From NCBI GenBank assembly GCA_046155505.1, contig JBJXFK010000002.1, forward strand, positions 14,317-78,316: DNA of 64,000 nt, given 5' to 3'. A model generated the notes under the pieces. The model was not told the DNA's origin. It saw only the letters and a list, made by a program, of their open reading frames with translations, and ran no database searches. Positions within the stretch are counted from its first letter, which is position 1. Every line of letters starts with the position of its first letter. Origin of the DNA: JBJXFK01 sp046155505. Its GTDB lineage: Bacteria > Planctomycetota > Phycisphaerae > UBA1845 > Fen-1342. Made by a program: the position numbers and the translations under genes. Positions 45,884-54,099 of this stretch are shown piece after piece.

Positions 45884-45968
45884 CGCTGGGGGACCGGTCT
45901 CCGACCGGTCTTTCTTCAATTCAGTTTCGAGCCAAAAGAAAGACCGACCAGAGGTCGGTCCCCCAGCG
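45884..45968. repeat. 85-base inverted-repeat element
   Basis: The 33-base arms 45884-45916 and 45936-45968 begin CGCTGGGGGACCGGTCTCCG and its inverse. They match at 28 of 33 positions around a 19-base centre. Each arm contains nested GACCGGTC palindromes. It lies in a 362-base gap (45808-46169) that has no gene. Confidence 0.8.
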
Positions 45969-46169
45969 CGAGATCTTCGACCCGACCTCGAATACAGAAT
46001 GCGTTTGCCCTACCGCGCGCCCGCGAATGTTACAGCCTCATGTGCCATGTGTCGCGCCGCACGCTACAATTTCCGCTCGCCGCGCGGCGCGGCTTGCGGC
46101 GAATCGACCGCGCCGGTACCTGATCGGCAAGCGTCACGCGTGACCGTGCATCACATTCGAGGAATCCAC

Positions 46170-46535
46170 ATGGCGGACCGTACCGAACTGCTCAATCTCG
46201 CTCGCACACTCGGCCGCCTGGTCGCCCAGCAGCCTGAAGTGCGGGCTTTCAACAAGGCTCGCGAAGCGCTGATGAAAGACGCGGACGCGATGCGGCTCAA
46301 CCAGGAATACAGCCGCCATGTGCAGCAGCTTCAACAAATGGAAATGCAAGGCAAGCCGATCGAGGTAGCCGACAAGCGAAAATTGCAGGAATTGCAGAGC
46401 ACGCTGGCTGGTAATGACTCGATGAAGAACGTCACGCGCTTTCAGGCTGACTATCTGATGCTCATGGAACTCGTGCAAAAGGCGATGGACGAAGCCCATC
46501 AGGAAGTCGCCCAGGCCGAAGCGAAGCAGGCGTAG
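46170..46535 (+). CDS. YlbF/YmcA-family protein
   Basis: The 121-residue product is a helical YlbF-like protein. It begins ELLNLARTLGRLVAQQPEVRAFNKAREAL and has a coiled central helix rich in Gln (QLQQMEMQGKP). In Bacillus, relatives act with RNase Y in mRNA processing and development. Whether that applies here is unknown. ATG 46170 has GAGGAA upstream. Its TAG stop is formed by a family A palindrome. Confidence 0.82.
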   Translation: MADRTELLNLARTLGRLVAQQPEVRAFNKAREALMKDADAMRLNQEYSRHVQQLQQMEMQGKPIEVADKRKLQELQSTLAGNDSMKNVTRFQADYLMLMELVQKAMDEAHQEVAQAEAKQA

Positions 46536-46603
46536 GGTGGCCATCACCCGCCGTCCTCACGGTCACTCAATCACGCAACAACGGTGGGCGATGCCCACCC
46601 TAC
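46532..46603. repeat. Dispersed palindromic element, family A, supplying the YlbF stop
   Basis: The ends are GTAGGGTGGCCATCACCC and GGTGGGCGATGCCCACCCTAC. TAG at 46533-46535 is the stop codon of the YlbF gene. The element then fills most of the gap to the glycosyltransferase gene. Confidence 0.82.
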
Positions 46604-46634
46604 GTATTGATCGAACACACCAACGGATCGCCCG

Positions 46635-48635
46635 ATGCAACCATCGTCCGCTCCGCTCGACAGCGCCGCCTCCGCCGCAACCGATGTACACCGACTGCGC
46701 GCCGGCCGCTGGCTCATCGCCGCGCTGGTCGCCGTCCTCATCGTCGGCCTGATCAACATCGCCGCCGGCCCTGGCCTTGAACCGACCGATGCCTGGGTCG
46801 CGCAGACCGCGCGCGAAATGTCCGAATCCACCGACTGGCGCGGCTACGTCGTTCCGCACTTTTCCGGCGAAGTGCGTATGCAGAAATCGCCGGGCCCGTA
46901 TTGGCTCGTCAACGCGATCGCCGCAATCCGCGGCGTGCCGATCGATCTCGTTTCGCTTCGCATTCCCAACGTCGGGTTCGCGCTGCTCGTGGTCTGCGTC
47001 GCATACTGGCTCGCGCGGGAAATCGCGGGGCAGCGCGCCGCCGCGTTCGCCGCCGTTACCGCCGCCTCGACCGGCATCGTGCTCGCGTGGACCAGTCGCG
47101 GCGCGAGCGACTTCGGTCTATCGGCGCTGATGGCCCTCTCGCTAGCGAGTCTCTGGATCGCCACCGAAAAACGCGAGCCGGGCTGGCGTCGCACGGCGCT
47201 CTGGATGCTCGGCTATTTCGCGGCGGGCCTGGCCATGCTCTACAAGATGCCCATGCCGCTCGTCTGCATCGGCCTGCCGGTCGTAATCTACCTACTCATC
47301 ATGCGGCGACTCGCGATCCTCGCCGATTGGCGACACCTGGTCGGCCTCGCGCTGTTCGCGCTGCCGTGGATGCCGTGGGCGATCGTCGTCACGCAGCTTG
47401 AGCCGCAAGCGCTTTACAAGTGGAAGGTCGAATACGTCGATCGCATGACCGGCGAGTTGCCGAACTATGAAGAGCAAAGAGTCTGGCTGACGTATCTCTA
47501 TTACCCGATCATCGCGCTCGGCTTTTGCCTGCCCTACAGCCTATCCCTCGTCGGCGCGCTGGCGATGCCGTTTCGCCGCGAAACAAACGTCGATCGCCGC
47601 GGCGTCTGGTTTCTGCACATTTGGTTTTGGTCGCTGTTGCTCTTCTTCACGCTCTCGGGCGGCAAAGAAAATCGCTATTTCCTGCCGATGCTGCTGCCGC
47701 TGCTCGTGCTGCTCGGCGGAGAATTGTCGGCGTTCTTTCATCCGCAGCGCCGCGCGAACGCCACGATAGAGAAGTGGTTGCCGTGGCTGCTCGGCCTTGC
47801 GATCCCGATCGGCTGCGCGGTCGCGTTGATGCAGCTTCGCAAAAAGTGGCTGCCGCATGTCGCCGATCTGGTGCTGTGGAACGACGTCGTCCTCGCCGTA
47901 AGCATCGCCGGCGGCGTTCTCACCGTCATGGTCGTCGCCTGCACGCTCGCCTTGTCGCGCCGCCGCGAGGCCGTCGCGTTCTGGTCGCTCGCCGTCGGTA
48001 CATGGGCGCTCTGGGTTTGGACGGCGGGCATGGTCGTGCCGACGATCAATCCCGATTCGTCGCTGCGCAGCTTTGCGCGCGATCTTCGCGAAAAACTCTC
48101 GCCCGAGCAGCGGGCCGTGCTTCGCCAGGTTGCCCAGCAAGACCCGCGCGTGATCTGGCACAGCGATGTGCGCTTCCCGCGCGTCGTCGATCAACTCAAA
48201 CTGCTTGAAATGCAAGGCGGCAAACGCTCGCGCGAATTCGAAGTGCGCAAGATCGGCGAGACTGTCATCGACGCGCTCGCCGCCCCACCGCTGTCACTGT
48301 TCGTTGCGACCGCAGTCGATTACCTGACGTTTGAGTTGCAAGCGCCGGGCGAGCTGGCCCGCGTCGGACGCGAAATGCCGCCGCGCTACTTGTGGCTGAC
48401 CAGCGCGACCGGTCGCCTCGATCAAAAATTCGTTGTGTTCGGCAATCAGCCGCCGCCGTGGCCCCAACCCATCCTCCCGCTGCCCGAAAAATTCGCCGCA
48501 CGCGTGGTCGGCGCCCGAGCGCAAGCCGCACAACAACTCGCAGAGCGCTCAGCCGCGTCGCAGCCATCCTCGCAATCGACGAGCACCGCGCCGACCTCCG
48601 TGCAATCAACGACTGCGGAGGTCGCATCGCCATGA
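46635..48635 (+). CDS. Membrane glycosyltransferase of the GT39/ArnT-like group
   Basis: The 666-residue product has about 12 membrane helices. The first ends in the periplasmic loop with the catalytic acidic motif GLEPTDAWVAQTAREM, followed by RMQKSPGPYWLV, as in ArnT/PMT-type enzymes that use polyprenyl-phosphate sugars. The soluble C-terminal region ends in a Pro/Ser/Thr-rich tail. Acceptor and sugar are unknown. It overlaps the acyltransferase gene by four bases, so both may modify the same outer-membrane lipid. Confidence 0.88.
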   Translation: MQPSSAPLDSAASAATDVHRLRAGRWLIAALVAVLIVGLINIAAGPGLEPTDAWVAQTAREMSESTDWRGYVVPHFSGEVRMQKSPGPYWLVNAIAAIRGVPIDLVSLRIPNVGFALLVVCVAYWLAREIAGQRAAAFAAVTAASTGIVLAWTSRGASDFGLSALMALSLASLWIATEKREPGWRRTALWMLGYFAAGLAMLYKMPMPLVCIGLPVVIYLLIMRRLAILADWRHLVGLALFALPWMPWAIVVTQLEPQALYKWKVEYVDRMTGELPNYEEQRVWLTYLYYPIIALGFCLPYSLSLVGALAMPFRRETNVDRRGVWFLHIWFWSLLLFFTLSGGKENRYFLPMLLPLLVLLGGELSAFFHPQRRANATIEKWLPWLLGLAIPIGCAVALMQLRKKWLPHVADLVLWNDVVLAVSIAGGVLTVMVVACTLALSRRREAVAFWSLAVGTWALWVWTAGMVVPTINPDSSLRSFARDLREKLSPEQRAVLRQVAQQDPRVIWHSDVRFPRVVDQLKLLEMQGGKRSREFEVRKIGETVIDALAAPPLSLFVATAVDYLTFELQAPGELARVGREMPPRYLWLTSATGRLDQKFVVFGNQPPPWPQPILPLPEKFAARVVGARAQAAQQLAERSAASQPSSQSTSTAPTSVQSTTAEVASP

Positions 48636-49612
48636 TGGCCCGCGTGCGACATCGCATCTCGCGCTGGCGAGCGGCTCTCGCCGAGGTACCGACGCTGCGC
48701 GAAAAAATCGGCGTCGCGGGGCTTTACGTCGCCCTGCGCTTCTGGTCGGCACTGATCAACGTCTTTCCGGTTCGCATGAACCTCGAAACCGCGCGGCTGT
48801 TCGGGCTGATTTGGTGGTATGTCAAACGCTCGCATCGCGAGCGCGCGATGGAAAATCTGCGCCCCGCGCTCGGCGACCGTTACAGCGAGGCCGAACTGCT
48901 CGACATCGCCAAACGCTCGTTTCAGCATTTCACGCAGCTCTATCTGGTCGAGCTGGTGATGACGCCGAAACTCGTCAACGCGTGGTCGTGGTCGAAGTAC
49001 ATCGAACTCGGCGACCTGAGCGTCCCGCTGCGCCAACTGCTCTCGCGCGAGCCGACGATCATGCTCACCCCGCACTTCGGCAATTATGAGTTGCTCGGCT
49101 ACACGATCGCCCGCCTCGGACTGCCGCTGACGGCGATCATGCGCCCGCTCGACAACGCGCTGGTCAATGAGAGCCTCGAAGAATCGCGCAAGGCCGGCGG
49201 CCTTACGCTGCTACACAAGACCGGCGCGATGGAAGAGGCCAACGCAGTGATCGACCGCGGCGAACCGCTCTGTTTCATCGCCGACCAAGACGCGGGCCGC
49301 AAGGGCGTGTTCGCACCGTTTTTCAATCGCCAGGCGTCGTGGTACAAATCGATCGCCATTCTCGCGCTCTACAAAAACGTGACCATCATCGTCGGCGGCG
49401 CATTCCGCACGCGGCAGGGATTTCACTATCGCATTCACGTCGAACGCATCATTCGCCCGGACGAGTGGCGCGATCAGGCTGACCCGATCCAGTGGATCAC
49501 TCAGAACTTCGCCGCGTCGCTCGAAAATCTCATTCGCCGCGCGCCAGAACAATATTTGTGGGTGCATCGCCGCTGGAAGACGCGCCCCAAATCAGAGCTC
49601 GCCGGAAAATAG
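48632..49612 (+). CDS. LpxL/HtrB-like lysophospholipid acyltransferase
   Basis: The 326-residue product has an N-terminal membrane region and the acyltransferase signature HFGNYE (His148, HxxxxE), then FIADQDAGRKGVFAPFFN and the late YLWVHRRWKTRP. This is the lipid A secondary acyltransferase fold. ATG 48632 overlaps the preceding TGA. Presence beside a GT39 enzyme suggests a lipid A or related glycolipid path. Confidence 0.92.
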   Translation: MMARVRHRISRWRAALAEVPTLREKIGVAGLYVALRFWSALINVFPVRMNLETARLFGLIWWYVKRSHRERAMENLRPALGDRYSEAELLDIAKRSFQHFTQLYLVELVMTPKLVNAWSWSKYIELGDLSVPLRQLLSREPTIMLTPHFGNYELLGYTIARLGLPLTAIMRPLDNALVNESLEESRKAGGLTLLHKTGAMEEANAVIDRGEPLCFIADQDAGRKGVFAPFFNRQASWYKSIAILALYKNVTIIVGGAFRTRQGFHYRIHVERIIRPDEWRDQADPIQWITQNFAASLENLIRRAPEQYLWVHRRWKTRPKSELAGK

Positions 49613-49699
49613 ACGGACCTACGTCTTGAGCGTGTAACCTGTGCGCGGCGGCCGCGTCTAACCCGCGCAACGGCACGTCGCTGGATACGAGGACTACTC

Positions 49700-49915
49700 A
49701 TGGCCGCGTGGATCGCCTTCTTCATCCTCACCTACGCCGCGCTCGGCCTTTCCTTTGCCCTCTACTTCGTTTCGCGCGGCCTCACAAGACTTGACGCTTC
49801 GACCGCCGGCTCCGGCCTGGCGTTCCGCCTGCTGCTCATCCCCGGCAGCGTCGCGCTCTGGCCCCTGCTGACGATTCGCCTGATCGCGACACCAACCAAA
49901 GGCCCGCACGCATGA
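49700..49915 (+). CDS. Small two-helix membrane protein of the ferric-reductase/Rieske cassette
   Basis: The 71-residue product has two hydrophobic helices (WIAFFILTYAALGLSFALYF and a second starting AFRLLLIPGSVALWPLL) joined by a short loop. There is no known domain. Its stop overlaps the next start (ATGA), and all four genes to 51918 overlap, so it is probably a subunit or assembly factor of the redox protein downstream. Confidence 0.72.
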   Translation: MAAWIAFFILTYAALGLSFALYFVSRGLTRLDASTAGSGLAFRLLLIPGSVALWPLLTIRLIATPTKGPHA

Positions 49916-50076
49916 CGCGCTCCGAGCGACACATCCACCGCATCGCATGGCTGCTCATCGCGCCGTTCGGCCTCGCGATCATGCTCGTGGGCTGGCGCGC
50001 CGCCGCCGCACGCGATGCGTTGCCTCACGCGCCGCAATCGCAAAACAATCCGCCCGCAAAAGAGGCCCGCCCATGA
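49912..50076 (+). CDS. 54-residue single-helix membrane protein
   Basis: It starts at ATG 49912, overlapping the upstream TGA, and ends at TGA 50074-50076, overlapping the next ATG. The product has one helix (WLLIAPFGLAIMLVGWRAA) after a His/Arg-rich start (RSERHIHR), then a polar tail. The double overlap strongly suggests real translation. Function is unknown. Confidence 0.68.
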   Translation: MTRSERHIHRIAWLLIAPFGLAIMLVGWRAAAARDALPHAPQSQNNPPAKEARP

Positions 50077-51146
50077 GCCTCGGCTACGTCGCCATCCAAT
50101 GGAACGCGAGCAAACGCGTATACGATGCCGCGCTCGCCGCCGGTGTCGTCGGGTATCTCGGCGTGTTCGTCGCCTGCGGCAATCTGCTTCGCCCCGACCC
50201 GCGCGCAGTCAGCGACGAAGTGCTCGCCGTTCGCGCCCTCGGCACATGCGCGTTCCTCATGCTGCACGTCGCGCTCTGCATCGGCCCGCTCGCCCGGCTC
50301 GACCGCCGCTTTCTGCCGCTGCTCTACAATCGCCGCCATCTCGGCGTCGCGACCTTTGTCGTCGCCCTGCTGCATGGCATCATCGCCACCGGCTATTACC
50401 ATGGCTTCGGCAACGTGAATCCGCTCGTTTCACTGCTCGGCACGAACACTAACTTTTTCTCGCTCGCCGCGTTCCCGTTTCAGATTCTCGGGTTCATCGC
50501 CCTGCTCATCTTGTTTGTGATGGCCGCAACCAGCCACGATTTCTGGCTGCGCAATCTCGGCTCGCGCACCTGGAAGCGGCTGCACATGCTCGTCTATCCG
50601 GCGTACCTGCTGCTCGTCGGCCACGTCAGCTTCGGCATCCTCCAATCGCAACGCGGCGGCGTCGAGCTCGCGGTCGTTCTCGCCGGATTCGCATTGGTGA
50701 CGACCCTACATATTGTCGCCGCGCTGCGTGAAGCGAGGCGCGATCGGGGCATCCTCGCGCCGAGCACTGCCGCCGACGCCGACGCTTGGCGCGACGTTGG
50801 CCCGGCCGGCGATCTCGCCGAAAATCGCGGCAGCACCGTCACCATCGACGGCGGCGAGCGCATCGCAATCTTTCGCCACGACGGCTGCATCTCGGCCACG
50901 GCCAACGTCTGCGCCCATCAAGGCGGCCCGCTCGGCGAAGGCCGAATCATCGACGGCTGCATCACCTGCCCGTGGCATGGCTGGCAATATCGACCGACCG
51001 ACGGCCAGTCGCCGCCGCCGTTCGCCGAGAAAATCGCGACGTATCGCGTGCAGATTCGCCGCGGGCGCATCCTGATCGACCCGACGCCGCTGCCGCCGGG
51101 CACGCCCGTTCCGCCCGCACCGATCGACGAGGCTGGCCATGCATGA
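50073..51146 (+). CDS. Ferric-reductase-like haem membrane domain fused to a Rieske [2Fe-2S] domain
   Basis: The 357-residue product has six membrane helices. Histidine pairs lie at 89/101 and 171/184, spaced as in ferric-reductase/MsrQ-type b haem binding. Residues 225-357 form a Rieske domain with ligands Cys280, His282, Cys299 and His302 (CAHQGG, CPWHGW). The fusion could move electrons between a quinone or haem and a soluble partner. Substrate and direction are unknown. It overlaps the genes on both sides. Confidence 0.85.
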   Translation: MSLGYVAIQWNASKRVYDAALAAGVVGYLGVFVACGNLLRPDPRAVSDEVLAVRALGTCAFLMLHVALCIGPLARLDRRFLPLLYNRRHLGVATFVVALLHGIIATGYYHGFGNVNPLVSLLGTNTNFFSLAAFPFQILGFIALLILFVMAATSHDFWLRNLGSRTWKRLHMLVYPAYLLLVGHVSFGILQSQRGGVELAVVLAGFALVTTLHIVAALREARRDRGILAPSTAADADAWRDVGPAGDLAENRGSTVTIDGGERIAIFRHDGCISATANVCAHQGGPLGEGRIIDGCITCPWHGWQYRPTDGQSPPPFAEKIATYRVQIRRGRILIDPTPLPPGTPVPPAPIDEAGHA

Positions 51147-51918
51147 CGGCGGTTGCGATGACTTTTTCGTCGGCTACCTGGCCACGCCGCCGGCGCTTCG
51201 ACGGTTCCTCTGGCGCATTACGCCGACGGCGCTGTTGCTATCGATCGCACTTGCGTGGCTCGTGACCACACAACAACGCGACCCCGGCACCGGCGTCTGG
51301 CAAAGCGGACAGCCGCGCGAATACACCGGACTCATCATCGCCGAGCCGTACCCGCATCTGTGCGTCGGATCGCAGGTCGGCGAATCGCAACCGGGCGGAA
51401 TCGAGATCATCCTTCTGGTCGAGGTCGGCAAATTCGGCGGCGGGCAACGCGCCGCCGCCTTCGACGGTCGCATCGTCACTCTCACCGGCTGGCCGCTCGA
51501 ACGCGACGGTCGTCGGATGATCGAACTCGAACCCGGCGACACGATCCGCACCGCCGCCGACGATTCCGACGCTCGCCGTCACCAACTGAAACCGCAGCGC
51601 AAATCGATCGCCCCCGCGACGCTCCGCGGCGAAATCGTCGATTCGAAGTGCTATCTCGGCGCAATGAAACCCGGCAAGGGCAAGCCCCATAAGGAATGCG
51701 CAACGCTCTGCATCGCCGGCGGCATTCCGCCGATGCTGGTCTCGACCGACGCTGGCGGGTCGCGAACTTATTCATTGCTCTGCGATCGTGATCGCCGCGC
51801 GCTCGACATTCGCCTGCTGCCGTTCGTCGCCGATTGGATCGAGCTGACCGGCATGCGCGAGCGCTGGGGAGACTTGGACGTGCTGCTGATTGACGTTGCT
51901 GACCTCCGCCGACTCTGA
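51139..51918 (+). CDS. Membrane-anchored protein with a Cys/Met/His cluster, redox cassette partner
   Basis: The 259-residue product has one helix (about residues 27-44) and two beta-rich, OB-like segments. The second starts GEIVDSKCYLG and carries Cys171, Met176, His184, Cys187 and Cys191 (CYLGAMKPG, HKECATLCIAGG), a likely metal or haem site. It overlaps the Rieske gene by eight bases. I do not recognise a named family. Confidence 0.75.
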   Translation: MHDGGCDDFFVGYLATPPALRRFLWRITPTALLLSIALAWLVTTQQRDPGTGVWQSGQPREYTGLIIAEPYPHLCVGSQVGESQPGGIEIILLVEVGKFGGGQRAAAFDGRIVTLTGWPLERDGRRMIELEPGDTIRTAADDSDARRHQLKPQRKSIAPATLRGEIVDSKCYLGAMKPGKGKPHKECATLCIAGGIPPMLVSTDAGGSRTYSLLCDRDRRALDIRLLPFVADWIELTGMRERWGDLDVLLIDVADLRRL

Positions 51919-51945
51919 TGTTCGGCTCACCCTGAAACACAAAAA

Positions 51946-51975
51946 CCCCGCGCCGGCTACGTTGCCGACGCGGGG
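51946..51975 (-). terminator. Minus-strand intrinsic terminator-like hairpin
   Basis: CCCCGCGCCGGC and GCCGACGCGGGG pair around TACGTT. Read on the minus strand the hairpin is followed by TTTTT (51945-51941), the usual intrinsic terminator form. No annotated minus-strand gene feeds into it. On the plus strand it lies 27 bases after the redox cassette and could also slow transcription. Confidence 0.55.
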
Positions 51976-52134
51976 TCGTGAAGGGGGACACGACAGCTTC
52001 CACCAATATTCTTGCATTGGATTGTTCAAGTTTCCCCCCGCCCCGGCCGATGAATCGCCGGGACCATGCCGCCGCCACCCGCCCGCCGATAGTCACACGC
52101 TTGCAGCCGCCTCGTCGCCGTCTATCATGCCGTT

Positions 52135-52788
52135 ATGACACGTCCGACACTTTCGATAATCTTCGCCGCGACCGCGATTTTTCTCGTCGGCTGCCACGCC
52201 CCGCCGCAACCGAGCGGCCCGACCGAGATTGTGGTCCGCATATCCGACCGCGAACGCTTCTTCGACGACGTCATGACCGTCCTGCGCGAGCACGACTTTC
52301 AGCCCCGCCGCCTCGAACGTGACCAGGGCCTCCTCATCGCAGGTCCGACAACTGCCGGCCAATGGTTCGAAATCTGGCGGGCCGACACGCGCGGCGACTA
52401 CAACACCGCCGAAGCCAACCTGCACACCGTGCGTCACACCGTCACGCTGCGTCTCGACCCCGAAACGGGCGAGCCGTCGGACGCCGATCGGTTTCGCCTC
52501 TCGCTGCAGGTCGATAAAGAACGCCTGAGCGCTGTCGAACGCCAAGTGACGACAACGGGCGCGGCCCTCACGATATTCAGCGAGCGCGTCCCGACGGTCG
52601 AAGGCTACCGCGACCCGCTCGAAGCGACCCGGCAATGGGTACCGCGCGGCCGCAACGGCCAGCTCGAAAGTTACCTGCTCCACCGCGTGGTCGAAGCCAC
52701 GAAGACCAGCGCCGAACCGCGCGACGCCGACGGCGAGCCGGCGCCGACGACCGCACCCGTCGAAACCGCGCCTGCCGCTGGCTCATAA
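52135..52788 (+). CDS. Lipoprotein of unknown function
   Basis: The 217-residue product has a lipoprotein signal with lipobox LVGC (Cys20). A compact alpha/beta domain follows (IVVRISDRERFFDDVMTVLREHDFQPRRLER). The C-terminal 45 residues are rich in Ala, Pro, Thr and Glu. No catalytic motif is visible. Confidence 0.75.
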   Translation: MTRPTLSIIFAATAIFLVGCHAPPQPSGPTEIVVRISDRERFFDDVMTVLREHDFQPRRLERDQGLLIAGPTTAGQWFEIWRADTRGDYNTAEANLHTVRHTVTLRLDPETGEPSDADRFRLSLQVDKERLSAVERQVTTTGAALTIFSERVPTVEGYRDPLEATRQWVPRGRNGQLESYLLHRVVEATKTSAEPRDADGEPAPTTAPVETAPAAGS

Positions 52789-52893
52789 GCGTTCTCGCGC
52801 AAAGCACTCGTGAAAACGCAAACCGCCTGTCAACAATTCATTGACAATTCCCACAGCTTTCGCGGCCCCTTTTCGCACATTTCCGAATTCTCT

Positions 52894-52922
52894 TTGCGGC
52901 ATCCGCATGCGGTCTTTATACT
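52894..52922 (+). promoter_or_regulatory. Strong sigma-70-like promoter of the phosphorylase/amidohydrolase pair
   Basis: TTGCGG (52894-52899) and TATACT (52917-52922) are separated by 17 bases. Transcription would start near 52929, leaving an unusually long leader of about 180 bases before ATG 53110. The leader is GC-rich with several short dyads and contains no ORF that I trust; the rest of the 52789-53109 gap holds no gene. Confidence 0.65.
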
Positions 52923-53109
52923 GCCCTGCGTCTGGGTAAGCCGCTCCGGTTCGGCGACCGGCGGCAAGCGCCTCGTTCGGCAACTTTCGCAGCGAGTGGA
53001 AGCACCGCGTCGGCAACTGCCGCCGCGATGATCGCATCGAGCGTTGCGGGCGCAACCGACGTGCATGTCGTGACGTTTCGATGTTCCTGATCTCGACGGG
53101 AGATTGGCT

Positions 53110-54096
53110 ATGACACCGGCACTGGCCTGCATCGGCGGAACCCGCGCATATGACCTGCTCAGCGACGGCGCGTTTGTCGCCCAGCGACTCGGCCCGCAAC
53201 GCACGCCGTTCGGGCTGTCGCAACCGATCTATCGCTGCCAGACGCGGCACGGCGAATTTCTGTTCCTCTCGCGGCATGGTGAGCACGGGTATGAACTCGC
53301 ACCGAGCTTCGTGAATTATCGCGCGAACATTTACGCGCTCAAAGACCTCGGCGTTCGCGCAGTCGTATCGTGGAGCGAGTCGCGAGCGCTCAGCCACAAT
53401 TTCAAGATCGGACAGTACGTCGTCGTCACCGACCTCGTCGATGAGACCACCTCGCGTGCGACCACGTTCTTCGAAAATCAGGGCCTCGGCGTTGTGCGTC
53501 AATGGCCGGTGTTCTGCCCGAGTCTGCATCACGGACTCAGCGGAGCGCTCGGTCGCGATTCGTGTTGCGTGGCCGACAAGGGCGTCTATGTCTGCGTCGA
53601 AGGGCCGCGCCGCGAGACTCCCGCCGAGGCACGTAAGTTCCACAGCTATGGCGGCGAGCTACTCGGCATGACGCTCGCGCCGGAAGTGTTTCTCGCTAAA
53701 GAATTGCAGATGTGCTACGCGAGCATCAGTTATGTTGCGGGCTACGCCGAAAACGGCAGCGATTTCCGCCCGTTCGAGAATGGCCGCATCCTCGCGCCCG
53801 AGGTGCAAGGTCAGCGGGCGAAGGCAGCCGTCGAACGACTGCCGCGCATTCTCGAAAATCTGCTCGAAGGCATGTCGTCGCTCCCGGCGATGTGCAGTTG
53901 CGAGACGTCGATGCAGCATCACATCGACGCCGGCCAGATCGGCGGCGACTGGCGAACGTGGTTTGACCGCGAGCAGGCGACGCGCGGCCTCCGCCATCGC
54001 GCCCGAGTAGAAGACAACTATCGTCCGGCACGCGACTGGATGGACCGCCGCGCCGTCTCGCGTTCGGGCGCTTCGGCTGACGACGCGGATATGTAA
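53110..54096 (+). CDS. MTAP/PNP-family nucleoside phosphorylase, divergent purine site
   Basis: The 328-residue product aligns with methylthioadenosine phosphorylases: IGGTRAYDLL at the start, FLSRHGEHGYELAPSFVNYRANIYALKDLGVRAV, CVEGPRRETPAEARKFHSYGGELLGM and CYASISYV. The purine-recognition segment, TDYD in MTAP, reads AGYAENG here, so the aspartate that binds 6-aminopurine is missing. That suggests a 6-oxo or other substrate. The amidohydrolase begins three bases later. Confidence 0.82.
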   Translation: MTPALACIGGTRAYDLLSDGAFVAQRLGPQRTPFGLSQPIYRCQTRHGEFLFLSRHGEHGYELAPSFVNYRANIYALKDLGVRAVVSWSESRALSHNFKIGQYVVVTDLVDETTSRATTFFENQGLGVVRQWPVFCPSLHHGLSGALGRDSCCVADKGVYVCVEGPRRETPAEARKFHSYGGELLGMTLAPEVFLAKELQMCYASISYVAGYAENGSDFRPFENGRILAPEVQGQRAKAAVERLPRILENLLEGMSSLPAMCSCETSMQHHIDAGQIGGDWRTWFDREQATRGLRHRARVEDNYRPARDWMDRRAVSRSGASADDADM

Positions 54097-54099
54097 CGG

